The notes beneath the pieces were generated by a model that ran no database searches, was not told the DNA's origin, and saw nothing but the letters and a program-made list of their open reading frames with translations. DNA of 64,000 nucleotides from NCBI RefSeq assembly GCF_019049755.1, contig NZ_JAFMOS010000646.1, positions 1 to 64,000 on the forward strand. Reading direction: 5' to 3'. Within the stretch, counting starts at the first letter, position 1. Each line of letters starts with the position of its first letter. Below, in pieces: positions 21,461-30,441 of the stretch. The DNA is from Rahnella perminowiae (GTDB taxonomy: Bacteria; Pseudomonadota; Gammaproteobacteria; Enterobacterales; Enterobacteriaceae). Position numbers and translations under genes: made by a program.

Positions 21461-21705
21461 AATTCCCCATACCCCAAAATAATAATCCTAACGTCTGATT
21501 TTGAGATAATTATTGAGATAGAGAATTAAGGCAATATTCACGCGCGTAATTTGCATCAAAAATCGAAAATAAGATTTTATGACGCGTTAATTATTCTTTA
21601 CATGCACAAAACACGCATATTAATTCAAAATAATGCACCATAAAAGTGATATTGCACCAAAACAAATCACCTTAATAGTGCACGCAAAATAAAGGGGGGA
21701 TTTTT
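21461..21705. promoter_or_regulatory. AT-rich region upstream of yitT
   Basis: The 245 bases are clearly more AT-rich than the neighbourhood. They contain repeated TGCACC/TGCAC words (near 21632, 21650 and 21679) spaced about 18-30 bases apart. The adjacent gene encodes an Lrp/AsnC-type regulator, whose family favours such DNA, so it may hold binding sites. No gene is visible. Confidence 0.35.
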
Positions 21706-22170
21706 TCAGGCAATCGTCAATAAGCCGTTTTCTTTTAGACGGTTAAGCACTACCGATGTTTTTACATGGGAGACACTTTTATGCGCTGACAGGATTTGGC
21801 TGATCAACGTACTTAAACCGGCTAAATCTTTCACCGCAACTTTCAGCAGATAATCCGCATCCCCGGTGGTTTTATAGGCATCAATAATCGCATCAACTTC
21901 ACCCAACATGCTGTGAAATGCATCGACCTGTGCAGGTAAATGGTTTATAAGCCTGACTTCAATCAGTCCAATCATCCCCAAGCCCAGTGCTTCCGGTGCC
22001 AGACGCGCGTGATAGCCGAGGATCATCTGAGCCTGTTCAAGGCCAATCCGCCGACGTGAACACTGTGATGCTGACAGCCCCACCAGTTCGCTTAATTCCT
22101 GATTGGTCAGCCTTCCGTTCGTTTGTAATAAGGTCAGAATTTTAAGATCGTAATCATCAATGCTGTACAT
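21706..22170 (-). CDS. Lrp/AsnC-family transcriptional regulator
   Basis: A 154-residue feast/famine regulator. The N-terminal HTH (about 4-60, ILTLLQTNGRLTNQELSELV then SASQCSRR) is followed by the RAM ligand-binding and oligomerisation domain (about 65-145) with AYKTTGDADYLLKV. Lrp-type proteins usually sense amino acids. It diverges from the PheC-like gene and lies near tyrB, so an aromatic amino acid effector is a reasonable guess. It is not the global Lrp, whose sequence is quite different. Confidence 0.85.
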   Translation of the reverse strand: MYSIDDYDLKILTLLQTNGRLTNQELSELVGLSASQCSRRRIGLEQAQMILGYHARLAPEALGLGMIGLIEVRLINHLPAQVDAFHSMLGEVDAIIDAYKTTGDADYLLKVAVKDLAGLSTLISQILSAHKSVSHVKTSVVLNRLKENGLLTIA

Positions 22171-22305
22171 GGCAGTGTTCCTGTCGTTTTAATTTTTATG
22201 TGTCGGATTCTTATTGCAAAAAACATTCCCACTCTGGCCAGTTATAAATACTTCCCGGCGATTTTTTCTTATACTTGCGCATGATTTAAACGCAAGGAAA
22301 AAATA

Positions 22306-23085
22306 ATGAAAAAAGTACTCTGCTCTCTCGTTTTGCTGTCTGCCTTGCCCGGTCTGGCAAAAGCTGACACCCCATCTTCACACCTTGAGCGCGTATTACA
22401 GAAAGGCTCGCTGAATGTCTGTACCACCGGTGACTATAAACCGTATACGTTTTTGAAAGAAAACGGAGAGTACGAAGGTATTGATATTGCGATGGCGGGA
22501 TCACTGGCGGCAAGTCTGGATGTAAAAGTGAACTGGGTGCCGGTCACCTGGAAAACACTGCCGGACGAAATGAGCGCCGGGCATTGTGATATCGCGATGG
22601 GCGGAATTTCAGTGACGCTTAAACGCCAGCAAAAAGCCTGGTTCGCTAATGTATTGGATCAGGACGGGAAAATCCCGCTGGTGCGCTGTGAAAATGTGCG
22701 TCAGTACCAGACGATTGCGCAGTTAAATCGCCCGTCCGTGCGCCTGATTGAACCGGCGGGCGGTACCAATGAAGCCTTCGTGCACAGCCATCTGCCGCAA
22801 GGCACGCTGGCACTGAGCGATAACGTGACCATCTTCCAGAAGCTGGTGGATAAGAAAGCGGACGTGATGATCACTGATGCGTCGGAAGCGCTGTATCAGC
22901 AGAAACATTATCCGAAACTGTGTGCGGTGAATCCGAAGAAGCCGCTGCAATATGGCGAAAAGGCCTACATGCTGCCGCGTGATGACATAAGCTGGAAGAT
23001 GTATGTCGACCAGTGGCTGCACCTGAGTAAAGCCACCGGCGAATATCAGAAAATTGTCAGCCAGTGGCTGGCGGTGAAAAAGTAA
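22306..23085 (+). CDS. Periplasmic PheC-like protein (cyclohexadienyl dehydratase or amino acid binding protein)
   Basis: A 259-residue periplasmic protein with a signal peptide ending near GLAKA and the type II solute-binding fold. It resembles the Pseudomonas periplasmic cyclohexadienyl dehydratase PheC along its length: TGDYKPYTF, DIAMGGISVTLKRQ, GGTNEAF, NVTIFQKLVDKKADVMITDA, LCAVNPKKPL and EKAYMLPRDD. PheC converts prephenate to phenylpyruvate or arogenate to phenylalanine. The GGTNE segment, where I recall the PheC catalytic acid, is kept. No ABC permease or ATPase gene adjoins it, which favours an enzyme over a transporter part. The Lrp-type gene diverges from it. An amino acid binding protein remains possible. 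Confidence 0.7.
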   Translation: MKKVLCSLVLLSALPGLAKADTPSSHLERVLQKGSLNVCTTGDYKPYTFLKENGEYEGIDIAMAGSLAASLDVKVNWVPVTWKTLPDEMSAGHCDIAMGGISVTLKRQQKAWFANVLDQDGKIPLVRCENVRQYQTIAQLNRPSVRLIEPAGGTNEAFVHSHLPQGTLALSDNVTIFQKLVDKKADVMITDASEALYQQKHYPKLCAVNPKKPLQYGEKAYMLPRDDISWKMYVDQWLHLSKATGEYQKIVSQWLAVKK

Positions 23086-23088
23086 GGT

Positions 23089-24168
23089 TTAGTCGCCAAT
23101 ATAAACGCGGGCGACCCGCTCGCTGAGTTGGGTAATCAGCTCATAAGCACTGATACCGGTTGCCTGCGCAATGCGCTCAACCGGTAATTTCTCGCCCCAG
23201 AAAATCACCTCATCCCCTACGTTGTCTGTGGCTTCCGGCCCCAGATCGACGGTGATCATGTCCATCGACACGCGCCCGGCAACCGGTACCTCACGGCCAT
23301 TAACCCACACAGGTGTACCATTTGGCGCACTGCGCGGATAACCGTCGCCGTATCCCATTGCCACCACACCAAGGCGGGTATGGCGGTCACTGACCCAGGT
23401 ACTGCCGTAACCGACAGGTTCACCGGCGGCATGTTCACGTATGGCAATCAGGCTGGAAGTCAGGGTCATTGCCGGTTGAAGCCCAAAATCGCTGGCCGTT
23501 CCGGTTTCCATCGGCGACACACCATATAAAATAATGCCCGGGCGAACCAGATTCATATGCGATTCCGGCCACAGTAAAATACCGCCGGAAGCCGCAATGG
23601 ATTTTTGCCCCGGCTTGCCTTTGGCAAATTCATTAAAGCAGCTCAGCTGTTTCGGTGTGGCATCGCTTTCCGGTTCATCCGCGCGGCAGAAATGGCTCAT
23701 CATATTGACTGGCTGAACCACGTTTTTGCAGGCACTCAGACGCTGATAGAATGCATCGGCCTGTGCCGGATGGACACCTAAACGGTGCATACCGGTGTCG
23801 ATTTTCAACCAGACATTCAGCGGACGCGCGAGATCAGCACTTTCCAGCGCCTCAAGTTGTTCGATGCTGTGAACAGCGGTATCCAGCTGATGGCCGACCA
23901 GCAGCGGTAATTCGCTGGCAGAGAAAAAACCTTCGAGCAGGAGGACGGGCTTTACCACTCCGGCTTTACGCAGCATCAGTGCCTCACTGAGCCGCGAAAC
24001 ACCGTAATAATCGGCATCCTGCAGGCTGTGCACCGTCTCCAGCAGACCGTGCCCATAAGCGTTTGCTTTCACCACCGCAACCAGACGACTTTGTGTCGCC
24101 AGATGACGAACCCGTTGCAGATTGTGTCGCAGAGCGCGGCGATCAATGACAGCCGTAGCCGCTTTCAT
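23089..24168 (-). CDS. alr: Alanine racemase
   Basis: A PLP enzyme interconverting L- and D-alanine to supply peptidoglycan. It has 359 residues, as in E. coli Alr. The PLP lysine is in [10 protein letters not shown] (Lys34), and the second catalytic base Tyr is in GYGSTW. AAAGGAC lies before the start. It ends three bases from the convergent PheC-like gene. The position beside dnaB is the conserved enterobacterial one and points to the constitutive Alr rather than DadX. Confidence 0.95.
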   Translation of the reverse strand: MKAATAVIDRRALRHNLQRVRHLATQSRLVAVVKANAYGHGLLETVHSLQDADYYGVSRLSEALMLRKAGVVKPVLLLEGFFSASELPLLVGHQLDTAVHSIEQLEALESADLARPLNVWLKIDTGMHRLGVHPAQADAFYQRLSACKNVVQPVNMMSHFCRADEPESDATPKQLSCFNEFAKGKPGQKSIAASGGILLWPESHMNLVRPGIILYGVSPMETGTASDFGLQPAMTLTSSLIAIREHAAGEPVGYGSTWVSDRHTRLGVVAMGYGDGYPRSAPNGTPVWVNGREVPVAGRVSMDMITVDLGPEATDNVGDEVIFWGEKLPVERIAQATGISAYELITQLSERVARVYIGD

Positions 24169-24264
24169 TTTAAGTCCTTTGCATGAAATTATTGAGGTTT
24201 TAGCAGCCTAAAGGGGCGTTATTGGCGCAGCCAGTTTGCGTTCGGCCAGCGCGGAAAAACCGGA

Positions 24265-24281
24265 GTGTACACGTAGTACAC
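24265..24281. repeat. Short palindromic stem in the alr-dnaB gap
   Basis: GTGTAC pairs perfectly with GTACAC around ACGTA inside the 179-base gap between dnaB and alr. It resembles the core of dispersed enterobacterial palindromes rather than a terminator, since no U-run follows. Confidence 0.4.
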
Positions 24282-24347
24282 GAGCCAATCTTTCCAAAAA
24301 AAGTGAGCACTGCCCGGCCACAAAATGGCAAGCAAAATAGCCCCACA

Positions 24348-25754
24348 CTAATCTTCGTCGTATTGCGGGCCGCCATAGTTATCAAACCGCGACCACTGAC
24401 CGTTGAAGGTCAGGCGGACGGTACCGATCGGGCCGTTACGCTGTTTGCCGAGAATAATTTGCGCGATGCCTTTTTCTTCACTGTTGTCGTGATAGACCTC
24501 GTCACGATAGATAAACATGATTAAGTCGGCATCCTGCTCGATTGAGCCGGACTCACGTAAGTCGGAGTTGACCGGGCGTTTATCCGCACGTTGTTCCAGG
24601 CTTCGGTTCAGCTGCGACAGCGCTACCACCGGCACCTGCAATTCTTTCGCCAGCGCTTTCAGCGAGCGGGAGATTTCGGCGATTTCCAGCGTACGATTGT
24701 CGGACAACGCCGGAACGCGCATCAGTTGCAAATAGTCGATCATGATCAGGCTCAGACCCCCGTGCTCACGGAAGATGCGTCGCGCACGCGAACGAACTTC
24801 GGTTGGCGTCAGGCCGGAGGAGTCATCGATATACATGTTACGTTTTTCGAGCAAAATCCCCATGGTGCTGGAAATACGCGCCCAGTCTTCATCATCAAGC
24901 TGACCGGTACGGATTTTGGTCTGATCGACGCGGGAAAGCGACGCCAGCATACGCATCATGAGCTGATCGCCGGGCATCTCAAGGCTGAAGATTAAGACCG
25001 GTTTATCCTGCATCATCGCGGCATTTTCGGCGAGGTTCATCGCAAAAGTGGTTTTACCCATCGACGGACGCGCCGCCACGATGATCAGATCAGATTTTTG
25101 CAGACCCGCCGTTTTCTTGTCGAGGTCAGCATAACCGGTTGAAACGCCGGTTACACCGTCGTGCGGACGCTGGAACAGCTCTTCGATACGGGAAACCGTG
25201 CTTTCCAGAATACGGTCGATGCTTTTCGGACCTTCGTCTTTACTGGCGCGGCTTTCGGCAATCTGGAATACCCGGGATTCGGCTAAGTCCAGCAGGTCTT
25301 CGCTGCTGCGGCCTTGCGGATCATAGCCTGCGTCGGCAATTTCATTAGCGACGGAGATCATTTCCCGGACCACAGCACGTTCACGCACAATGTCCGCGTA
25401 AGCGCCGATGTTCGCCGCACTTGGGGTGTTTTTAGAAAGTTCTGCCAGGTAAGCAAAACCGCCGACAGAATCCAGATCGCCTTTCTGTTCCAGAGATTCA
25501 GAAAGCGTGATCAGGTCGATCGGCTTGCTCATTTCCAGCAAACGCTGCATTTCGGTAAAAATCAGGCGGTGCGGGCGACTGAAGAAATCATTGCTGACCA
25601 CCCGCTCGGCCACGTTATCCCAGCGTTCATTGTCCAGCATCAGCCCGCCCAGAACGGATTGTTCAGCTTCCAGCGAATGCGGCGGAAGTTTCAAGCCTTC
25701 CATCTGGCGATCGCGGTTTTCGTTCTGTTGATTGGTCGGTTTTTTTGCTGCCAT
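24348..25754 (-). CDS. dnaB: Replicative DNA helicase DnaB
   Basis: The hexameric 5'-3' helicase at the replication fork, loaded by DnaC and bound by DnaG primase. It has 468 residues (E. coli 471). The N-terminal domain (about 20-170) is followed by a RecA-like ATPase with Walker A ARPSMGKTT, Walker B LIMIDYLQLM and the DNA-binding loops SQLNRSLEQR. No intein is present. AGGAAA lies upstream. It diverges from qorA. Confidence 0.97.
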   Translation of the reverse strand: MAAKKPTNQQNENRDRQMEGLKLPPHSLEAEQSVLGGLMLDNERWDNVAERVVSNDFFSRPHRLIFTEMQRLLEMSKPIDLITLSESLEQKGDLDSVGGFAYLAELSKNTPSAANIGAYADIVRERAVVREMISVANEIADAGYDPQGRSSEDLLDLAESRVFQIAESRASKDEGPKSIDRILESTVSRIEELFQRPHDGVTGVSTGYADLDKKTAGLQKSDLIIVAARPSMGKTTFAMNLAENAAMMQDKPVLIFSLEMPGDQLMMRMLASLSRVDQTKIRTGQLDDEDWARISSTMGILLEKRNMYIDDSSGLTPTEVRSRARRIFREHGGLSLIMIDYLQLMRVPALSDNRTLEIAEISRSLKALAKELQVPVVALSQLNRSLEQRADKRPVNSDLRESGSIEQDADLIMFIYRDEVYHDNSEEKGIAQIILGKQRNGPIGTVRLTFNGQWSRFDNYGGPQYDED

Positions 25755-25936
25755 CTGTGGATTATTTCCTGCTCTAAGCGCCTGTTTTATGAGCGTCAGG
25801 TTTCCAAAAATCGGAGCCTGACTCGCGCGACAGTATAAACCATTTCAAAAGGGTATTAACCCTTAGTGCCGAAAATCTGGATTGTCCGGGACATTTAGCC
25901 TAGGGTTGAAATCAGTCTCCATCACGAGGAAAAAAC

Positions 25937-26920
25937 ATGGCAAAGCGCATCCAGTTTTCTGAAACAGGTTCCCCGGACGTCCTGCAATACGTTGATTATC
26001 AGCCCCGGGATCCGCAGGCAGGTGAAGTCCAGGTCGAGAATAAAGCCATCGGCATCAACTATATTGATACTTACGTGCGCAGCGGTCTTTATGCACCAGC
26101 CAGTTTTCCGGCGGGTTTAGGCACGGAAGCGGCAGGCGTAGTCAGCAAAGTTGGCAGCGGTGTCACTGACATCAAACCGGGCGATCGTGTGGTATATGCA
26201 CAATCCGCGCCTGGCGCTTACAGCGAATTCCATAACGTGCCGCAGGAAAAAATTGCTCTTTTGCCGGAGGCGATCAGCTTTGAACAGGCCGCAGCCTCTT
26301 TCCTTAAAGGGCTGACAGTTTATTATTTACTGCGCAAAACCCATGAAGTTCAGGCCGGTGAAACCATTCTCTTCCATGCCGCAGCAGGTGGCGTAGGCCT
26401 GATTGCCTGCCAGTGGGCGAAAGCACTGGGTGTAAAACTGATTGGCACCGTGGGCTCCGATGAAAAAGCTGAACGTGCCAGACAAGCCGGTGCGTGGGAA
26501 ACCATTAATTACCGGACAGAAGATATCGCAACCCGCGTGGCAGAACTGACCAACGGTGAAAAAGTCGGTGTGGTTTATGACTCCGTCGGCAAAGATACCT
26601 TTGAAAAATCGTTAAACAGCCTGAAACGCCGCGGTTTGCTGGTCAGTTTCGGCAATGCGTCCGGCCCGGTAAAAGGCGTAGATCTGGCGATACTCAATCA
26701 GAAAGGTTCGCTGTTTGTGACGCGTCCTTCCCTGAATGGCTACGTGACTAACCGGGAAGAACTGCTGGAAGCAAGCAGTGAGTTGTTCTCACTGATCGCC
26801 AGTGGCGCGATAAAAGTGGAGGTCAGCGATGCCCAGAAATTCCCGCTTTCCGAGGCAAAACGCGCACATGAAACGCTGGAAAGCCGCGTGACGCAAGGCT
26901 CGAGTTTGCTCCTCCCATAA
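25937..26920 (+). CDS. qorA: Quinone oxidoreductase QorA
   Basis: An NADPH-dependent quinone reductase of the zinc-free MDR family (zeta-crystallin type). The 327 residues equal E. coli Qor. It has the GIN-YIDTYVRSGLY block near the N-terminus and the Rossmann motif AAAGGVGLIACQWAKALG near residue 147, and no catalytic zinc ligands are seen. GAGG lies seven bases before the ATG. It diverges from dnaB across 182 bases that include a small AAGGGT/AACCCTTA stem. Confidence 0.93.
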   Translation: MAKRIQFSETGSPDVLQYVDYQPRDPQAGEVQVENKAIGINYIDTYVRSGLYAPASFPAGLGTEAAGVVSKVGSGVTDIKPGDRVVYAQSAPGAYSEFHNVPQEKIALLPEAISFEQAAASFLKGLTVYYLLRKTHEVQAGETILFHAAAGGVGLIACQWAKALGVKLIGTVGSDEKAERARQAGAWETINYRTEDIATRVAELTNGEKVGVVYDSVGKDTFEKSLNSLKRRGLLVSFGNASGPVKGVDLAILNQKGSLFVTRPSLNGYVTNREELLEASSELFSLIASGAIKVEVSDAQKFPLSEAKRAHETLESRVTQGSSLLLP

Positions 26921-26940
26921 CAGTTTCCTTAAGCCATTGA

Positions 26941-27046
26941 CGTTACAGCAAGGCAGCAAACGAATGCGTTCCGATGAGCTTACTCAGGTAAGTGATTCGG
27001 GTGAGTGAGTGCAGCTAATACAGCTGTGGCGGCAAGGGCGACGGGG
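26941..27046. repeat. ERIC element downstream of qorA
   Basis: ACAGCAAGGCAGCAA, then GATGAGCTTACTCAGGTAAG and GATTCGGGTGAGTGAG, follow the ERIC/IRU consensus. The right arm is degraded (GCAGCTAATACAGCTGTGGC). It lies between the qorA stop and its terminator. Confidence 0.8.
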
Positions 27047-27055
27047 AAAAATGCA

Positions 27056-27091
27056 AAAAAGGCTTTCACGGATGTGAAAGCCTTTTTTACT
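27056..27091. terminator. Terminator after qorA
   Basis: AAAAAAGGCTTTCAC pairs perfectly with GTGAAAGCCTTTTTT around GGAT. It is a strong rho-independent terminator that can act on either strand. Confidence 0.9.
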
Positions 27092-27430
27092 GCCTGACTC
27101 AGACGACCTCTGATATCAGACGGGTACTGCTGTAGGGTACTGCCGGGTAAATCCGCAGGGCGATGTCACTTAAGCGACTATTGTGTGCCTCAGCGGACTT
27201 GATGAATTCGTTTTACAGCCTGCTGGCTGCCAATGAATTCCATCCTAACAGTCACCCATGTTAAAAAATATGATTTATGTATTTCGACCGCACATTCTGA
27301 TTCAGCTTGTGATCGCTAGCACATAAGCAAAAGTTATCGCTGCAACGGTTACATTTTTTTGCGCTCAAAACACAGCCAGCAATCACCATGATTTCATGCA
27401 GTTACGTAAATCTATAAATTGAAGCTGTTA
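27092..27430. other. Gene-free interval between the qorA terminator and pspG
   Basis: No convincing ORF or RNA gene is visible here. The right two thirds are AT-rich. Noticeable words are two GGGTACTGC copies (27121-27144), two ATGAATTC copies (27202-27241) flanking a CAGCC/GGCTG stem, and a CTGATATCAG palindrome near 27109. It is unusually long for this region. Confidence 0.4.
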
Positions 27431-27667
27431 TTACGGCAAGCGACGGCGGCGGTATTTCGGCTCATCAGGCCGGAAATATGTCCGATAAATCCAGACCGTA
27501 ATCACGGCCAGAACCAGCCATGGTAACATTTTTATAACAATAGCCAGGAAGCCGCCCAACATCATCAGAGCAAATGCTACGATCAGAGCCGCAACCATAC
27601 CCAGCAGAGAAATGCCGGTCAGCATCAGCATAAAGAAAAAACCAAGCACGAAGAGAATTTCCAGCAT
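27431..27667 (-). CDS. pspG: Phage shock protein G
   Basis: A 78-residue inner-membrane protein of the phage-shock (Psp) membrane-stress response, orthologous to E. coli PspG (80 residues). MLEILFVLGFFFMLMLTG and GGFLAIVIKMLPWLVLAV form the hydrophobic segments, and a basic tail ends RRRRLP. The start at 27667 has AAGGAG seven bases upstream; an in-frame extension to 27727 runs into the promoter. A good sigma-54 site lies 61-76 bases before the start, as expected for a PspF target. Confidence 0.93.
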   Translation of the reverse strand: MLEILFVLGFFFMLMLTGISLLGMVAALIVAFALMMLGGFLAIVIKMLPWLVLAVITVWIYRTYFRPDEPKYRRRRLP

Positions 27668-27727
27668 CGGGTGCTCCTTAATAAGCCATGTGCAATAAGA
27701 CGTAGCGTCCAAACACGTATTAGCCAT

Positions 27728-27743
27728 TACAAGAAACGTGCCA
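27728..27743 (-). promoter_or_regulatory. Sigma-54 promoter of pspG
   Basis: On the minus strand TGGCACGTTTCTTGTA fits the -24/-12 consensus TGGCACG-N4-TTGC. The -12 box is TTGT, as I recall for the E. coli pspA promoter. The spacing to the start codon suits a short leader. PspF sites would be expected in 27760-27850. Confidence 0.8.
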
Positions 27744-27780
27744 GTATGAGAGGATAAATAATGTGTTGAATAATAAAGGA

Positions 27781-27811
27781 AAAAATCTTCGCAGGCACGT
27801 ACAGCCTGCGA
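27781..27811 (-). terminator. Terminator after dusA
   Basis: TCGCAGGC pairs with GCCTGCGA around a seven-base loop, and on the minus strand AGATTTTTT follows. It sits 48 bases past the dusA stop and upstream of the pspG promoter, insulating pspG. Confidence 0.75.
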
Positions 27812-27858
27812 AAATATAGTAAATTTGACTAATAAATAGTGATTTTACTCACCTGTTT

Positions 27859-28884
27859 TCAGGCCTGCGCTGTCACTTGCTGCTGAGCAACCATTTGCAG
27901 CGCCTGTTCGACCACATCGATGCCCGCACCCGCTTTATGTGCATTCTCGCTAAGATGGCGACGGAACTGACGCGCTCCCGGCACCCCCTGAAACAGGCCG
28001 AGAATATGACGGGTGATGTGGCCGAGGTAAGTGCCTTTGCTCAGTTCCGCTTCGATATACGGATACAGCGCGCGGATAATATCCGGCCCGGTTTTTAGCG
28101 GTGCATCAGAGCCGAATAATTCACGATCAACGTTCAGCAACATACCCGGATTCTGGTAAGCCTCGCGACCGACCATCACGCCATCCATATGTTGCAGATG
28201 CGTTTTAGCTTCTTCGAGGGTTTTGATGCCGCCGTTAATGGCCATGGTCAGGTGCGGGAAATCACGCTTGAGCTGATACACGCGCGGATAATCCAGCGGC
28301 GGAATTTCACGGTTTTCTTTCGGACTGAGGCCGGAAAGCCAGGCTTTACGCGCATGAATAATGAAAGTATCGCAACCGCCGTTTTCAGAGACCTGACGGA
28401 TAAAATCACACAAGAATTCGTAGCTGTCCTGATCGTCAATGCCGATACGGGTTTTGACCGTAACCGGAACCGAGACGACATCGCGCATCGCTTTAATGCA
28501 GTCGGCGACCAGCGATGCCTGCCCCATCAGACAGGCCCCAAACATGCCGTTCTGCACACGATCAGACGGGCAGCCAACATTCAGGTTAATTTCATCATAA
28601 CCACGCTCTTGCGCCAGCTTCGCGCAATACGCCAGATCGGCCGGGTTGCTGCCGCCAAGCTGCAATGAAACCGGATGTTCTTCTTCACCAAACCCCAGAT
28701 AATCCCCTTTGCCGTGAATAATGGCACCGGTGGTCACCATTTCGGTATACAGCAACGTCTGACCGGTCAACAGCCGGTGAAAATGGCGACAGTGGCGATC
28801 GGTCCAGTCGAGCATCGGCGCAACGGAAAAACGCTGGGCGGAAAAAGAGGTGGGCTGGGGCATTGCGTGTTGAGTTTCTGACAT
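27859..28884 (-). CDS. dusA: tRNA-dihydrouridine synthase A
   Basis: A flavoenzyme reducing uridine to dihydrouridine in the D-loop of tRNA (positions 20/20a for DusA). The 341-residue TIM barrel has [13 protein letters not shown] at the N-terminus, the catalytic-cysteine segment [13 protein letters not shown] and MAINGGIKT, and it matches E. coli DusA closely. The start could be at 28884 or seven codons later; neither has a strong SD. A TATAAT (minus strand, 28955-28960) lies about 70 bases upstream. Confidence 0.94.
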   Translation of the reverse strand: MSETQHAMPQPTSFSAQRFSVAPMLDWTDRHCRHFHRLLTGQTLLYTEMVTTGAIIHGKGDYLGFGEEEHPVSLQLGGSNPADLAYCAKLAQERGYDEINLNVGCPSDRVQNGMFGACLMGQASLVADCIKAMRDVVSVPVTVKTRIGIDDQDSYEFLCDFIRQVSENGGCDTFIIHARKAWLSGLSPKENREIPPLDYPRVYQLKRDFPHLTMAINGGIKTLEEAKTHLQHMDGVMVGREAYQNPGMLLNVDRELFGSDAPLKTGPDIIRALYPYIEAELSKGTYLGHITRHILGLFQGVPGARQFRRHLSENAHKAGAGIDVVEQALQMVAQQQVTAQA

Positions 28885-28917
28885 CGGCCTGACATTCGCT
28901 GAAGGGGTTCGTGGTGC

Positions 28918-28942
28918 TCCCTCCGGCGCAACGCCAGAGGGA
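28918..28942 (-). other. Stem-loop in the dusA leader
   Basis: TCCCTC pairs with GAGGGA, with a nested GGCG/CGCC stem inside. It lies between the likely -10 (28955-28960) and the dusA start, so it would be in the 5' untranslated RNA. No U-run follows. Confidence 0.4.
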
Positions 28943-28992
28943 AGTTAATCGCTGATTATACCACAGAACAAAGATTCGGCATCGTATGGGGT

Positions 28993-30432
28993 TTAGTGGC
29001 TTTCGGACATCGCCGCTTTTTCAGCTTTTCGCTCGGCGTCGGTACGGCTGAGACGCTGCTCCAGTGCTTCAAGCGTCACCCCGCGAGTTTCCGGCACGTT
29101 GCACTGGATGAAAATCCAACCCGCCAGACAGATAACAGCGTAGATGAAGAAACTGCCCGCTGCACCCAGCGCTGCGTTCATCAGCGGGAAGGTGTAAGTC
29201 AGCAGGAAACAGGCGATCCACAATGCCAGCGTGCCCACCGCCATCGCGTTACCACGCACCCGGTTAGGGAAAATTTCAGACAGCAATACCCAGGTCACCG
29301 GTGCCAGCGTCATGGCATAAATGGCGATAGCCACCAGCACCAGCAGTAACACCGGTAACCCCGTGACACCAAACGAATAAGACAGTCCGATCAAAATATA
29401 AATGACGGTCAGCCCCGCAGAACCCAGCTGCATCAGGCGACGGCGGCCGATTCTGTCCACCAGCGGCAGTGCCAGTAAAGTGAAAATAAGGTTGATGAGG
29501 CCGGTGGCGACAATCGATTTCAGCGTATCGTTGATGTCAAATCCCGCCGAGGCAAAAATTTCCTGTGCATAGTTGAATATCACGTTGATGCCGCACCATT
29601 GCTGGAAAATTGCCAGCACAATCCCCATCAGAATGACCGGCCTGACGCGCGGCTCCCACAGCGTGGAAAACGGCACTTTCTGGTTTTCCGAGCCCAGTGA
29701 CCGGCGGATATCCGCCAGCGTAACGCGGGCATATTCCACGGAACCGATCCGTTGCAGAACTTTTTCGGCCTGCGGATAACGGTTAGCTTTCGCCAGCCAG
29801 CGCGGGGATTCCGGTACCACAAACATCAGGATCAGGAAGATGGCGGCCGGGATAGCTTCAGCACCAAACATATAACGCCAGCCGGTCTGACCGTTCCAGC
29901 TCTGTAAAATGTCCGCCTGCACAGCGGCAGAGGCGACCGGTTCGGCTATCATCAGATTAATAAGCTGTGCGGCCAGCACCCCCAGCACAATTGTCAGCTG
30001 ATTCACGGCCACAAAGCGCCCGCGCTTTTCTGCCGGACTGATTTCTGCGATGTAAACCGGGGCCAGCGCGGAAGCCAGGCCAATCCCAACACCGCCCACA
30101 ATTCGCCAGAACACAAAGCTGTTAAAGCTGAATGCCAGTGCCGTACCGACACCTGATGCAGTGAACAGAACGGCAGCGATAATCAGAGGCAGGCGACGTC
30201 CGTACCGGTCCGAAAGTGAGCCCGAACCCGCCGCGCCCAGAACACAACCCAGCAGCGCGGAGCTCATGGCCCAACCAGACATTGCCGCATCGGTGATGCC
30301 GAAATACGCCTCGTAGAAAGGTTTTGCGCCGCCGATCACCACCCAGTCATAGCCAAACAATAAGCCGCCGCAGGCAGCCACCAGACAAATCATCCACACG
30401 TAGGGCATATTCAAAGCTTTTGAGTCAGACAT
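28993..30432 (-). CDS. Sugar-porter family MFS transporter
   Basis: A 479-residue, 12-helix sugar:H+ symporter of the XylE/GalP/GLUT-like family. The signature motifs are GGLLFGYD near the N-terminus, DRYGRR after helix 2, PESPRWL before the central loop, DRIGRR in the second half and PETRG at the C-terminus. The start MSDSKAL at 30432 has GAGGA six bases upstream. It is the last gene of the three-gene sugar operon, nine bases after the epimerase gene. In E. coli the related yph locus carries an ABC transporter instead, so an MFS protein has taken the import role here. The sugar is unknown. Confidence 0.88.
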   Translation of the reverse strand: MSDSKALNMPYVWMICLVAACGGLLFGYDWVVIGGAKPFYEAYFGITDAAMSGWAMSSALLGCVLGAAGSGSLSDRYGRRLPLIIAAVLFTASGVGTALAFSFNSFVFWRIVGGVGIGLASALAPVYIAEISPAEKRGRFVAVNQLTIVLGVLAAQLINLMIAEPVASAAVQADILQSWNGQTGWRYMFGAEAIPAAIFLILMFVVPESPRWLAKANRYPQAEKVLQRIGSVEYARVTLADIRRSLGSENQKVPFSTLWEPRVRPVILMGIVLAIFQQWCGINVIFNYAQEIFASAGFDINDTLKSIVATGLINLIFTLLALPLVDRIGRRRLMQLGSAGLTVIYILIGLSYSFGVTGLPVLLLVLVAIAIYAMTLAPVTWVLLSEIFPNRVRGNAMAVGTLALWIACFLLTYTFPLMNAALGAAGSFFIYAVICLAGWIFIQCNVPETRGVTLEALEQRLSRTDAERKAEKAAMSESH

Positions 30433-30441
30433 AAGCATTCC

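Noticed and set aside
24265-24281. GTGTAC/GTACAC palindrome as a dnaB or alr operator
   Set aside because: It resembles a dispersed enterobacterial palindrome and lies downstream of dnaB. No regulator is suggested by context.
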